Assembly: GCF_014773275.1 (NCBI RefSeq)
Contig: NZ_JACWMW010000002.1
Coordinates: 1,343,280 to 1,407,279, forward strand
Reading direction: 5' to 3'
Length of the DNA stretch: 64,000 bases
Source of the DNA: Mucilaginibacter rigui
Lineage (GTDB): Bacteria; Bacteroidota; Bacteroidia; Sphingobacteriales; Sphingobacteriaceae
The notes under the pieces were generated by a model that saw nothing but the letters and a program-made list of their open reading frames with translations, did no database searches and had not been told where the DNA came from. A program made the position numbers and the translations under genes. Below, piece by piece: positions 38,401-46,454 of the stretch (the first letter of the stretch is position 1; every line of letters starts with the position of its first letter).

Positions 38401-40526
38401 ATGCTATCTACCATTAAGGTAGCGTTAACTGATGGGTATTTTTTGTTCATGTTGGCCTTAGCATCAAGTGTAAAGTTGATGTTAGGGTCTTTCATACGGG
38501 CTTTGGCCACATAGGCCCCGTTATGCGCCGTACCATTCATTACTAAATTACGGTAGGTATAACCCTTAACATTTGCGCTTACCACATCGCCGTTAAATTT
38601 AAGGCTGGCGGTTTTAGGGTCGAGGCCGGTACCGCTGATGTTGGCTTTCATGGTTACAAAACCTACCATTTGCGGCTGTTTGGTTAATGCGCCAACGTTT
38701 AAATTATTAGCCTTAATATTGGCCGAGTAGGTTTCGCTGCCTTTGCGTTTGCCGCTCTTCATAGCAGCTACCAGATCAACCGCGCCATAGCTGCTGCGCA
38801 GCGCCATTTTGGTGTTAAAGGTTTTCATGGTACCCTTAAAAGTACCTTTCAGGTCCATGTTTTCGGGCACGCTTACATTGGGCGGGATGGTTCCCTTTGG
38901 TACAAGGCGGGCAATATCTGTACGGGTGGTACGGAAATCATTTATCGTTAGGTCGAAATATGCTTTCTCCACATCAGGTAAGCCGCGCATGGTAGCCGAT
39001 GCTTTCACATAAGTATTGCCAAACCCGCTGATCTCGATATTAGGGATGCGCAGGTTATTTACCTGCCCGCTAACCCTGCCGTTCACTTTAATAACCGAAT
39101 TTGGCGAAGATTTGAACGGCTCCATCGATGCCATAGTGGGCATCAGCAATAACACATCGCGCAGGCCAAGCTTGCTGCCATCAAGGTTGGCGTTGATGCT
39201 TAGCTTGCCCAGGTCTTTTGTTAACGATGCTATGGATGGGTAACCCACCTGCAATTCTTTTTGGATAACCGAGGTTGGTGTTTCTACCAGCAGGTCTTTT
39301 AAGTAAGCGCTTTTTGGCCCGTAGAAAAACGAGGTGTGAAACTTATTGATCTTCAACCCGCTTTTCTCGGCAAATGTGAAAGAGTTTACCTTGCCCGATA
39401 TACTATCGGGTGTGTAGTTAAGGTCCTGTATATCGGTATTCAGGTTTTTGATACCCATGTGGGCAAAGTCAAGCCCGCGGGGCAGGGGTTTTTGCGCGTC
39501 GTTATCAAACTTAATATTATCGTTGGTTAGCGTTATGCGGTTTAGGCTTGCTGTCCAGCCTTTTGCCTGGGTAACTGAGGCCAGCGTATCAATTTTCTTA
39601 ATGGTTTTATCAACCGCTTTGGCAACGGTGGCAGGTTTGGCAAAGGTAATCCCGGCGTTGGTATTATCCAGTTTGATAGATTTGATGCCCACATGCTGGT
39701 TCTTCATATCTATCTTATCCATCTCTACCAAAAAGGTGCCCAGGTCAACCTTGGCGGCCATTTCGTTGCTTTTGTAGTCAACCTTTATTTTGTCAACGTT
39801 TATCTCGCCCAGGGTGAGATCCATATTTAATGGTTTAACGGCGGTGTCAACCTTGGCGGCCTGGGCAATAGAAGAGCCGGCCGGGGTTTGGATGATCCTG
39901 GCGTTAACGCCGCTCAGGTTTATTTTAGGGATAGTGAACTTCATCTTATCCATATCAAAATCTTTGATACGGGTATCAAAATGCCCCAGCAGGAATTTTA
40001 CATCGTTACCGGTGGTTACATCTTTATATTTAACGTTTATCTTATCCAGGATGATCTTATCTACCGAGAACTTCATGGTAGAGGTAGTATCCTCGGGCTT
40101 CGGTTCTTTTTTCTGTTCGCCGGCAAAAGCTTTGATAATGTAATCGAAGTTAAAAAGGCTATCCGGCCCGCGGCTGATATTGGCGGTGATACCTTCCAGG
40201 TTTATCTCGTTTATCTCAACCTTGTTTTTCAGCAGTTTCATCAGGGTGATGTCAACCTTAAGTTTATCACCCGCAATAAGGGTATCTTTCTTTTGGTCTT
40301 CAAAGTAAACATCTTCTAAAACCAGCAATTTGGGCAGGCCCAGGCTAATGTGGCCAATTTCAACTTTTGTATGGATTTTATTCTGAAGGAAGGAAACCGC
40401 TTTGTCTTTCGCGAAGTTTTGCACGGCGGGTACCTGTATTAAAATAACCACAAGCAACACCAAAAAGATGACACTTGCAATTATCCAAAGTATTGTTTTG
40501 AGGGCTATACGTCCAAATCGTTCCAA
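35412..40526 (-). CDS. tamB: TamB, inner-membrane-anchored envelope-spanning protein
   Basis: A 1704-residue AsmA-like/DUF490 protein. One N-terminal helix (about 11-32) anchors it in the inner membrane. A long repetitive beta-rich region follows, as in lipid-groove bridge proteins. The conserved DUF490 domain lies at about 1230-1640, with FNFKPGSTITWTGDPT and VLVLGHFIGDNPL. A charged K/E-rich tail ends the protein. It is partner to TamL. The start is a TTG at 40526: upstream in-frame stops leave no ATG before it. Very long but normal for this family in the phylum. Confidence 0.92.
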   Translation of the reverse strand: MERFGRIALKTILWIIASVIFLVLLVVILIQVPAVQNFAKDKAVSFLQNKIHTKVEIGHISLGLPKLLVLEDVYFEDQKKDTLIAGDKLKVDITLMKLLKNKVEINEINLEGITANISRGPDSLFNFDYIIKAFAGEQKKEPKPEDTTSTMKFSVDKIILDKINVKYKDVTTGNDVKFLLGHFDTRIKDFDMDKMKFTIPKINLSGVNARIIQTPAGSSIAQAAKVDTAVKPLNMDLTLGEINVDKIKVDYKSNEMAAKVDLGTFLVEMDKIDMKNQHVGIKSIKLDNTNAGITFAKPATVAKAVDKTIKKIDTLASVTQAKGWTASLNRITLTNDNIKFDNDAQKPLPRGLDFAHMGIKNLNTDIQDLNYTPDSISGKVNSFTFAEKSGLKINKFHTSFFYGPKSAYLKDLLVETPTSVIQKELQVGYPSIASLTKDLGKLSINANLDGSKLGLRDVLLLMPTMASMEPFKSSPNSVIKVNGRVSGQVNNLRIPNIEISGFGNTYVKASATMRGLPDVEKAYFDLTINDFRTTRTDIARLVPKGTIPPNVSVPENMDLKGTFKGTMKTFNTKMALRSSYGAVDLVAAMKSGKRKGSETYSANIKANNLNVGALTKQPQMVGFVTMKANISGTGLDPKTASLKFNGDVVSANVKGYTYRNLVMNGTAHNGAYVAKARMKDPNINFTLDAKANMNKKYPSVNATLMVDSIDLQKLNFVKGPMRFHGKIIADVPTADPDYLNANILATDLLVINKGERINLDTVSLISTATADSSTLRLKTPMFYAHMAGKYKLTQIAPALQDVIDKYYNTSLGSKTPRAKVKYSPQQFTFDARLVKTPLVAKFAPDLKQLDPVLFNGRFNSTTGELIVNGAAPKVIYGTNTVNNLKLAINTGNNALNYNLTVDEIKVGSSLDLLYTSVSGNAQNNKLGISLQVRDKLKKERYRMAGQFSVLPDQYQFSFLQNGLMFDYTPWDVNPDNALFYGAKGILARNFSITNSNQVLSANSSGGVNSPITVDFKNFRIETLTKIAQQDSLFVGGTINGNAVVSNFQKSPVFTADMNVSDFNFKGDTVGNIALKVNNQTQNAFALQASVTGKGNQVDLNGMYYTTPESRFDMNLNIVNLGMKSIEGFSFGAIKNSSGNITGQLKITGTTAAPAVRGDVHFNKVAFNVSMLNSYFTMPQESITFNDEGIRFNDFTLVDSTNNKAVVSGSIYTKTYTDFKFGVNIRANNFRVINSTKADNKLFYGKLFMDTDIKVRGDMAKPVVDATLTVNDKTDFAIVLPTSDPGVEDRKGVVEFFDASAPNTDSILIARQLDSLKQSEVTGLDVNATVNIDKNAAFTIVVDERNGDVVHLKGEAHLSGGIDPSGKTSLTGTYVVSSGSYNLSYATVSRKFNFKPGSTITWTGDPTSANIDLTAIYIANVPPIDLVANQLTDQNSTQYKQKLPFNVNLNLRNELMKPDISFDITLPDSNYNVSSEVTTTVGTRLAQVRQDPNELNKQVLGVLVLGHFIGDNPLQSQGGSAGVEGAIRSSVSGLLTDQLNNLAGDLITGVDLNFGLTSGEDYSSGTATNRTDLNVGLSKRFLNDRLTVSVGNNFNLEGAQAGQKTSNIAGNVSVNYKLSKDGRYTLRAYRKDEFIVIQGQVVETGIGFSLTVDYNRFREIFRKRTAKEREMRKKYKEEQKLKDEQEKASQQKDKDERTKTQTTTL

Positions 40527-40666
40527 ATTCTTAAATCTTAGGGTGATTACCTATTAATAACGAGGGTGTGGGGCATACACCGTTATAGCGTTTTAACATT
40601 TGCGAATAGTTAATTGTTTTTATCTTATTAGTAAAATTTACCTATAAAAAGCATCCTATTCTGACC

Positions 40667-40705
40667 GTTGATAAACGAAGTGTAAATATGAGGCGATTTA
40701 TCAAC
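40667..40705. repeat. Inverted repeat in the tamB/dnaE divergent region
   Basis: GTTGATAAA at 40667-40675 is exactly complementary to TTTATCAAC at 40697-40705, with a 21-base spacer. It lies between the divergent starts of tamB and dnaE. It could be an operator; no regulator is known. Confidence 0.4.
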
Positions 40706-40733
40706 AAACATGTACTTAAACTTTGTTTTTTGA

Positions 40734-40741
40734 TAAATTTG
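40734..40741 (+). promoter_or_regulatory. -7 box of dnaE
   Basis: TAAATTTG fits TAnnTTTG and ends 30 bases before the dnaE ATG. A TTTG at 40722 is too close for a standard -33 element. Confidence 0.5.
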
Positions 40742-40771
40742 TAATCCACACGATTCAGAGAGAAAGATACT

Positions 40772-43700
40772 ATGCCCGAATTTTCGCACTTACACGTACA
40801 TACCCAATTCTCATTACTTGACGGTGCCGCCGATATATCAAAGCTATATAAAAAAGCGGCAGCAGATGGTATGAAAGCCCTGGCAATTACTGACCACGGG
40901 AACATGTTTGGCGCGTTTAAGTTTGTGGCCGAGGCAGGTAAACACAATGTAAAACCCATTGTTGGCTGCGAATTTTATGTGGTTGATGACAGGCATAAAA
41001 AACAGTTTACCAAAGAAGTAAAAGATAAGCGTTACCACCAGCTGATGCTGGCCAAAAACGCCGAAGGGTATAAAAACCTCATTAAGCTATGCTCTTTAGG
41101 TTATATAGAAGGCCTTTATAGCAAATGGCCGCGTATAGATAAAGAACTGATATTAAAATACCATAAAGGTATTATAGCAACCACTTGCTGCCTGGGTGCA
41201 TCTGTACCGCAGGCTATTTTAAGGGACGGCGAAGCCTCTGCCGAAATTGAATTTAAATGGTGGCTTGACCTGTTTGGCGAAGATTTCTACATAGAAATGC
41301 AGCGCCACGATATCCCCGAGCAAAATATAGTGAACGAAGTGTTAATGAAGTTCGCTAAAAAGTATAACGTTAAGGTGATTTGCTCGAACGATTCGCACTA
41401 CGTGGATCAGCAGGACAGTAACGCGCACGATATTTTACTATGCGTAAACACCGGCGATCTGCAAAGCACCCCTATAGCTACCGATGAAGAAGGTGGTAAG
41501 GGCTATCGCTTTGGTTTTACCAACGACCAGTTTTATTTTAAAACGCAGGCTGAAATGGGCAAGCTGTTCCATGACATCCCTGAGTCGTTGGATAATACGC
41601 AGGAGATTGTAGATAAGGTAGATGTACTGAAACTGAAAAGGGACATCCTGCTGCCTAACTACGTTATCCCGCCCGAGTTTAAGATTCACAGTGATATGAC
41701 GCCCGATGCGGACACCCTTAACCAATGGGAGTACCTGAAGCACCTTACCTTTATGGGTGCCAAAGAGCGTTATAAAGATATTAGCCCCGAGGCCGAAGAA
41801 CGCATCAACTTTGAGCTGTTCACTATCCGTACCATGGGGTTTGCGGGTTACTTTTTGATCGTGGCCGATTTTATTAAGGCGGGCCGCGATATGGGCGTAT
41901 TTATTGGCCCGGGCCGTGGTTCGGCAGCGGGATCAGTGGTGGCCTATTGTACGGGTATCACCAATATCGACCCGCTGAAGTATAACCTCCTGTTTGAGCG
42001 TTTCCTGAACCCCGATCGTAAATCAATGCCCGATATTGATACGGACTTTGATGATGCCGGCCGCCAAAAGGTTATTGATTACGTGGTTGATAAATACGGC
42101 AAGAACCAGGTGGCGCAGATCATTACCTATGGCTCAATGGCTGCCCGTACCAGTATACAGGATGTTGGCCGCGTACTGGATATGCCACTGAGCGATGTGA
42201 ACGCCATGAAGAAGCTGGTGCCCGAAACCCTGGGGATCAACCTTAAAACAGCCATTGAGCAGGTAGCAGAACTGCAGGTTATATACAAATCAAACGATCT
42301 CAAAGGCACGGTGCTTCGCGAAGCAGAAAAGCTGGAAGGATCTGTACGTAACACGGGTGTGCACGCCGCGGGTATCATCATAGCGCCTTATGACCTTACC
42401 GATATTGTACCTGTTGCTACCGCGAAAGATTCTGACCTGCTGGTTACCCAGTACGACGGGCGTGTAATTGAGGATGCAGGCGTAATTAAAATGGACTTTT
42501 TGGGCCTTAAAACCCTGACCATTATTAAGGATGCGTTAAAGCTTATCCGACAAAACCATGGGGTTGAAATTGAGATAGATTACATCCCGCTGGATGATGA
42601 AGCAACCTACGAGCTTTACCAGCGAGGCGATACCAACGGTACCTTCCAGTTTGAAAGTGACGGGATGCAAATGTACCTGCGCGACCTTAAACCCGATAAG
42701 TTTGAGGATCTGATTGCCATGAACGCCCTGTACCGCCCGGGCCCTATAGAATATATCCCCAACTTTATTAAGCGTAAACACGGGTTAGAACCCATTGTGT
42801 TTGACCTTGCCGATATGGAGGAGTACCTGGGCGAAACCTACGGTATTACCGTGTACCAGGAGCAGGTGATGCTTCTATCGCAAAAGCTGGCTGGCTTTAG
42901 TAAAGGTGATGCCGACGTTTTGCGTAAGGCAATGGGTAAAAAACAAATTGAGGTACTCAATAAAATGGAAGCCCAGTTTATGGAGGGCGCCATGGCCAAA
43001 GGCCACCCCAAAGATAAACTGACCAAAATATGGACCGACTGGAAAGCATTTGCCCAGTATGCGTTCAATAAATCGCACTCTACCTGTTATGCTTTTGTGG
43101 CCTACCAAACGGCTTACTTAAAAGCGCATTACCCGGCAGAGTACATGGCGGCGGTTTTGAATAACCAAAACAACATGGAGAAGATCACCTTCTTTATGGA
43201 AGAATGCCGCCGCATGGGCGTTGAGGTTTTAGGCCCCGATATTAACGAGAGCGATATGGCCTTTACTGCCAACAGGAAAGGCGTTATCCGCTTTGGGCTT
43301 ACCGGTGTTAAGGGTGTAGGCGAAAAAGCTGTTGAAAGTATCATTGAGGAACGTGAGGCCAACGGCCCGTATAAAAGCGTTTACGATTTTGCACAGCGGT
43401 CCAATACGCGGTCGGTTAACCGTAAATCGTACGAGAATTTAGTGTATGGTGGTGCATTTGATGGGTTTGGCTTAAACCGTGCGCAGTTCTTCGCTAAAAC
43501 AGAGAACGGTATTTTAACCGGGGTTGAACGCCTGATAAAATATGGTAATGATTATCAGAACACGCAAAGCAGTTCGCAATCGTCCCTTTTTGGCGGCTCC
43601 GTGGCCTCTTATATCCCAGAGCCGGCCTTGCCCGAAGCTGAGGAATGGCCATTGATAGAAAAGCTGAAATACGAGAAAGAGGTTATTGGCATTTACTTAA

Positions 43701-44362
43701 CCGGCCACCCGCTTGACAACTTTAAGCTGGAGATTGACCGTTATTGCAATACCACCATAACCGAGTTGAAGAATATCCAGAAAGCCCGTTCGGGCGAGGG
43801 CGGGGAAGAGGTGATGGCCAACCTGGCCAACCTGCGTAAACGCGGCGAGATCTGTATTGGCGGGCTGGTATCAAGTGTGCAGCACAGGTTTACCAAGATG
43901 GGTAAACCGTTTGGTGCCTTTGTGCTGGAAGATTATAACGAAAGTTACGAGTTCGCCTTTTTTGGGGATGATTATGTAAAGTTCCGTAATATGATGGTGG
44001 AGGGGTACTTCCTGCATATTAAAGGTACGGTTGAAGAGAAATTCCGCCAGAAGGATAACTGGGACTTGCGGGTAACTACTATGAGCCTGTTATCTGAAAT
44101 GCGCGATAAATTAACCAAATCTGTTGTGGTGAGCCTGGATCTGAAAATGCTGAACACGCAGTTAGTTGAGCGACTGGAGCAGATCATTACTACAAATAAC
44201 GAGCGTTACCCGGCAAAAAGCTGTGCGTTAAAGTTTAAGGTGAAATGCGGCGAGGAGGCCATGATCGTTGACTTACTCTCTAAAACGCACAAGGTAAGCC
44301 CAAGCGATGAGCTGATGGCCGATATTCTGAATTTAACACATGCGCCTGCGGTGCTGATGTAG
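40772..44362 (+). CDS. dnaE: DNA polymerase III alpha subunit (replicative, DnaE type)
   Basis: A 1196-residue C-family polymerase. The PHP domain begins at HLHVHTQFSLLDG (residue 6) with the LAITDHGNM metal-site motif. The palm has GPGRGSAAGS and the catalytic aspartates D421 and D423 in PDIDTDFDD. The fingers and thumb contain AYQTAYLKAHYPAEYMAA. A helix-hairpin-helix region (GLTGVKGVGEKAVESI) and an OB-fold (about 1005-1090) follow. No exonuclease domain is inserted, so it is DnaE and not PolC. It is the essential chromosomal replicase. Confidence 0.97.
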   Translation: MPEFSHLHVHTQFSLLDGAADISKLYKKAAADGMKALAITDHGNMFGAFKFVAEAGKHNVKPIVGCEFYVVDDRHKKQFTKEVKDKRYHQLMLAKNAEGYKNLIKLCSLGYIEGLYSKWPRIDKELILKYHKGIIATTCCLGASVPQAILRDGEASAEIEFKWWLDLFGEDFYIEMQRHDIPEQNIVNEVLMKFAKKYNVKVICSNDSHYVDQQDSNAHDILLCVNTGDLQSTPIATDEEGGKGYRFGFTNDQFYFKTQAEMGKLFHDIPESLDNTQEIVDKVDVLKLKRDILLPNYVIPPEFKIHSDMTPDADTLNQWEYLKHLTFMGAKERYKDISPEAEERINFELFTIRTMGFAGYFLIVADFIKAGRDMGVFIGPGRGSAAGSVVAYCTGITNIDPLKYNLLFERFLNPDRKSMPDIDTDFDDAGRQKVIDYVVDKYGKNQVAQIITYGSMAARTSIQDVGRVLDMPLSDVNAMKKLVPETLGINLKTAIEQVAELQVIYKSNDLKGTVLREAEKLEGSVRNTGVHAAGIIIAPYDLTDIVPVATAKDSDLLVTQYDGRVIEDAGVIKMDFLGLKTLTIIKDALKLIRQNHGVEIEIDYIPLDDEATYELYQRGDTNGTFQFESDGMQMYLRDLKPDKFEDLIAMNALYRPGPIEYIPNFIKRKHGLEPIVFDLADMEEYLGETYGITVYQEQVMLLSQKLAGFSKGDADVLRKAMGKKQIEVLNKMEAQFMEGAMAKGHPKDKLTKIWTDWKAFAQYAFNKSHSTCYAFVAYQTAYLKAHYPAEYMAAVLNNQNNMEKITFFMEECRRMGVEVLGPDINESDMAFTANRKGVIRFGLTGVKGVGEKAVESIIEEREANGPYKSVYDFAQRSNTRSVNRKSYENLVYGGAFDGFGLNRAQFFAKTENGILTGVERLIKYGNDYQNTQSSSQSSLFGGSVASYIPEPALPEAEEWPLIEKLKYEKEVIGIYLTGHPLDNFKLEIDRYCNTTITELKNIQKARSGEGGEEVMANLANLRKRGEICIGGLVSSVQHRFTKMGKPFGAFVLEDYNESYEFAFFGDDYVKFRNMMVEGYFLHIKGTVEEKFRQKDNWDLRVTTMSLLSEMRDKLTKSVVVSLDLKMLNTQLVERLEQIITTNNERYPAKSCALKFKVKCGEEAMIVDLLSKTHKVSPSDELMADILNLTHAPAVLM

Positions 44363-44375
44363 TGGTAAAATTTCG

Positions 44376-44383
44376 TAAATTTG
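44376..44383 (+). promoter_or_regulatory. -7 box of the ParE-type toxin-antitoxin pair
   Basis: TAAATTTG ends 18 bases before the ATG at 44402. An upstream TTG start at 44381 would lie inside this box, supporting the ATG. Confidence 0.5.
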
Positions 44384-44401
44384 AGTAATAACGTTAAAAT
44401 T

Positions 44402-44626
44402 ATGATTTCAATTAATCTTTCTATCGAACAATTAATAGAAGCTGTCCGCAGTCTAAATCAGTCGGAAAAGCAGATGCTTAAAGATGTTTTGAATGATGGC
44501 GAAATGTTGCTATCTAAAGAACAGGAGGACATTATTTTGCAGCGTCAAAAGGCATACAGCACAGGAAATATGGAAGCATATTCATTAGATGAATTGAAAG
44601 TTATGCTCAATTATACAGAAGATTAA
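44402..44626 (+). CDS. Putative antitoxin, addiction-module component family
   Basis: A 74-residue acidic helical protein from the ATG at 44402. The C-terminal part (LSKEQEDIILQRQKAYSTGN, then SLDELKVML) follows the pattern of the Unstab_antitox family (PF09720), which neutralises RelE/ParE-like toxins by wrapping the toxin. The N-terminal half is likely a dimerisation helix pair. The stop overlaps the toxin ATG (TAATG), standard for such pairs. It stands 39 bases after dnaE, with its own promoter box. Confidence 0.78.
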   Translation: MISINLSIEQLIEAVRSLNQSEKQMLKDVLNDGEMLLSKEQEDIILQRQKAYSTGNMEAYSLDELKVMLNYTED

Positions 44627-44910
44627 TGTATCGTATAGAGATATTAAAAGCTGCGACATTTGATTTAAAAGATTCTTCTAGCTGGTATGAGTCCCGTCAA
44701 CAAGGATTAGGCAAACGATTTCAAAAGAGTGTTTTTGCAACCCTGAAAACTATTCAAAAGAGGCCATTGATATATCCAGTTAAGTTTTTAGAGGAGTTTA
44801 GATTTGCCAAGGTCGATAAATTTCCGTTTTTCATTGTCTTCGAGATCGTGGAAGATAAAATTGTCGTTAACTCTATCTTCCACACAAGTAGAAACCCTTC
44901 GCGGTTCTAA
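44626..44910 (+). CDS. RelE/ParE-family toxin
   Basis: A 94-residue basic protein with the RelE/ParE fold signature. An N-terminal strand (YRIEILKAATFDL) leads into two helices with SSWYESRQQGLGKRFQ. The beta-sheet carries FPFFIVFEIVEDKIVVNSIFHTSRNPSRF. The conserved R in the last segment is typical. It probably poisons gyrase (ParE) or ribosome-bound mRNA (RelE); which one cannot be told from sequence. It is translationally coupled to the antitoxin. Confidence 0.88.
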   Translation: MYRIEILKAATFDLKDSSSWYESRQQGLGKRFQKSVFATLKTIQKRPLIYPVKFLEEFRFAKVDKFPFFIVFEIVEDKIVVNSIFHTSRNPSRF

Positions 44911-45016
44911 TACGTTATCCACACAAAAAGTAACCCATCTAATTACCTGCTACTATAAAGCGTTTGTAATTAAGGCAGGTGTTGATAATATAATTGTCAC
45001 ATTGTCATGCACGAAC

Positions 45017-45048
45017 TTGTGGCAAGCTATTTGAATAGTATATATTTG
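45017..45048 (+). promoter_or_regulatory. Promoter of trxA
   Basis: TATATTTG at 45041-45048 matches TAnnTTTG. A TTG at 45017-45019 lies 21 bases upstream, the usual spacing for the -33 element. The leader would be about 20 bases. This is the best complete promoter in the window. Confidence 0.65.
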
Positions 45049-45074
45049 TACATCAAAATTAAAATATAGAAATC

Positions 45075-45395
45075 ATGGCTTTAGAAATAACTGATGCAAA
45101 CTTCGAAGAACTTGTTCTTAAATCAGATAAACCGGTACTAATTGACTTTTGGGCAGAATGGTGTGGCCCTTGTAGAATGGTAGGCCCTGTTGTTGAAGAA
45201 CTTGCTAAAGAATACGATGGCAAAGCTGTTGTAGGGAAAGTGAATGTGGATAACAACCCCGGTATCTCAATGAAGTATGGCATCCGCAATATCCCTGCCT
45301 TACTGTACTTTAAAGGCGGCGAAATTGTTGACAAACAAATTGGTGCTGTACCAAAATCAATACTTGCAGATAAATTAGCTAAGCAATTAGCTTAA
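45075..45395 (+). CDS. trxA: Thioredoxin
   Basis: A 106-residue thioredoxin with active site WCGPC (C30, C33), preceded by LIDFWAEW, and the cis-proline loop NIPALLYF. It reduces protein disulfides in the cytosol; no signal peptide is present. It has a promoter of its own and a strong bidirectional terminator. Confidence 0.97.
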   Translation: MALEITDANFEELVLKSDKPVLIDFWAEWCGPCRMVGPVVEELAKEYDGKAVVGKVNVDNNPGISMKYGIRNIPALLYFKGGEIVDKQIGAVPKSILADKLAKQLA

Positions 45396-45410
45396 CACCA
45401 TATTATATAA

Positions 45411-45448
45411 ATAAAAGGGGCCGTGATTAATATCACGGCCCCTTTTAT
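45411..45448. terminator. Bidirectional terminator between trxA and the DUF2807 gene
   Basis: A perfect 17-base stem (45411-45427 with 45432-45448) closes a 4-base TAAT loop. It is rich in G/C at the core and flanked by A and T runs on both sides, so it can work in both directions. Confidence 0.92.
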
Positions 45449-45456
45449 TTATGCCG

Positions 45457-45487
45457 AAAGCAGAAAATTTAACAAGATTTCTGCTTT
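45457..45487 (-). other. Hairpin after the DUF2807 gene
   Basis: AAAGCAGAAA at 45457-45466 is exactly complementary to TTTCTGCTTT at 45478-45487 with an 11-base loop, just downstream of the DUF2807 stop. It lacks a T run; it may protect the transcript end or assist the adjacent terminator. Confidence 0.45.
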
Positions 45488-45502
45488 GAGCTTTTACCTT
45501 TA

Positions 45503-46198
45503 TTACATCCTGCTAACGCTGCCGCTTCCTGCTTTTGAGCTGGAGATATTTTTGGCCGCACCTGTATAATGTACATCGCCCGAGCCTACTACCGAGGCAT
45601 CAATTTTTTCGGAAGCATTTACCCTCGCATCGCCCGAACCTGCAACTTTTACCTGGGTATTGGTAGTTATGAGGTTGTTCCCGGTAAAATCACCAGAACC
45701 TACCACGCTAACGGTTGAGTTATCTGCACGGCCTGTAAGGGTAATATCGCCAGAGCCGCCTATGCTGCTCTCTAAAGTTTTAACATCAACTTTACCGCTT
45801 ATATCGCCCGAGCCGGTTAGCTTTACTTTTAATGAAGGTGCCCTTAAACCGTCTTTAAAAAACACATCGCCCGAACCTGCAAGGCTCACTGCATTCACGT
45901 TTTTTATAGCTACATAAACAATCATTTTTTTATTGCCGTTCCAGTTCCAGTGTGTGCCTTCTTTAGTGTATATTTTTAGTACACCGCCATCAACCTCGGT
46001 TACAATACGGTCTATAATATCAGAAGGTGCATCTACCTTTACAGATTCTGATGAACCCTGGGTAATGTACACATCGTATGAGCCGGCAACGCTCACTGCG
46101 TTAAAGCCCGTTAAATGGCGGTCCTGCGTATCTGCTTTGGCAAAGCTTGCAGCAGCTACCAGTAAGCCAGCTGTAAAAAGTGTTTTTAGTGTTCTCAT
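45503..46198 (-). CDS. Secreted DUF2807 (head GIN domain) protein
   Basis: A 231-residue exported protein from the ATG at 46198; a longer form from 46249 would add residues before a normal signal peptide. The signal peptide covers about 1-22 (ending SFAKA). The remainder is a beta-helix-like repeat: the turn motif G-S-G-D recurs seven times (AGSGDVFF, GSGDISG, GGSGDIT, VGSGDFT, AGSGDA, VGSGDVH). DUF2807 proteins are putative adhesins or envelope-stress proteins. Role unknown. It converges on trxA over a shared terminator. Confidence 0.85.
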   Translation of the reverse strand: MRTLKTLFTAGLLVAAASFAKADTQDRHLTGFNAVSVAGSYDVYITQGSSESVKVDAPSDIIDRIVTEVDGGVLKIYTKEGTHWNWNGNKKMIVYVAIKNVNAVSLAGSGDVFFKDGLRAPSLKVKLTGSGDISGKVDVKTLESSIGGSGDITLTGRADNSTVSVVGSGDFTGNNLITTNTQVKVAGSGDARVNASEKIDASVVGSGDVHYTGAAKNISSSKAGSGSVSRM

Positions 46199-46298
46199 GG
46201 TTTTAAGTTGTTTAGATATTAGACGCAGGTTGTAACAGGAAAGTTGCATGCTTTTGGAAATTTATTTCCTGCGCGTATTCAAGCTACGCAAAAACTGT

Positions 46299-46434
46299 GT
46301 CATTGCGAGGAGCGCAGCGACGTGGCAATCTCACAGGACAGGTGGATATGCTTAGATTATTAATAAATTTAATTTTGCTTCAAGGCATTAATGAGCTCCC
46401 TACGGTCGGTTGGCCACGCTACGCTCGCAATGAC
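46299..46434. repeat. Dispersed intergenic inverted repeat (GTCATTGCGAG type)
   Basis: GTCATTGCGAG at 46299-46309 is mirrored by CTCGCAATGAC at 46424-46434. The left arm continues with GCGCAGCGACGTGG and the right with a related complement. The composition and layout match a widespread type of Bacteroidota intergenic repeat. It lies upstream of the DUF2807 gene and downstream of the aminopeptidase gene. No ORF is inside. Confidence 0.7.
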
Positions 46435-46454
46435 ATGGTGGGAGAATAACGGAC

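Noticed and set aside
35493..40319. Many plus-strand open frames over tamB
   Set aside because: They are antisense shadows of a 1704-residue gene with clear family motifs and have no independent support.
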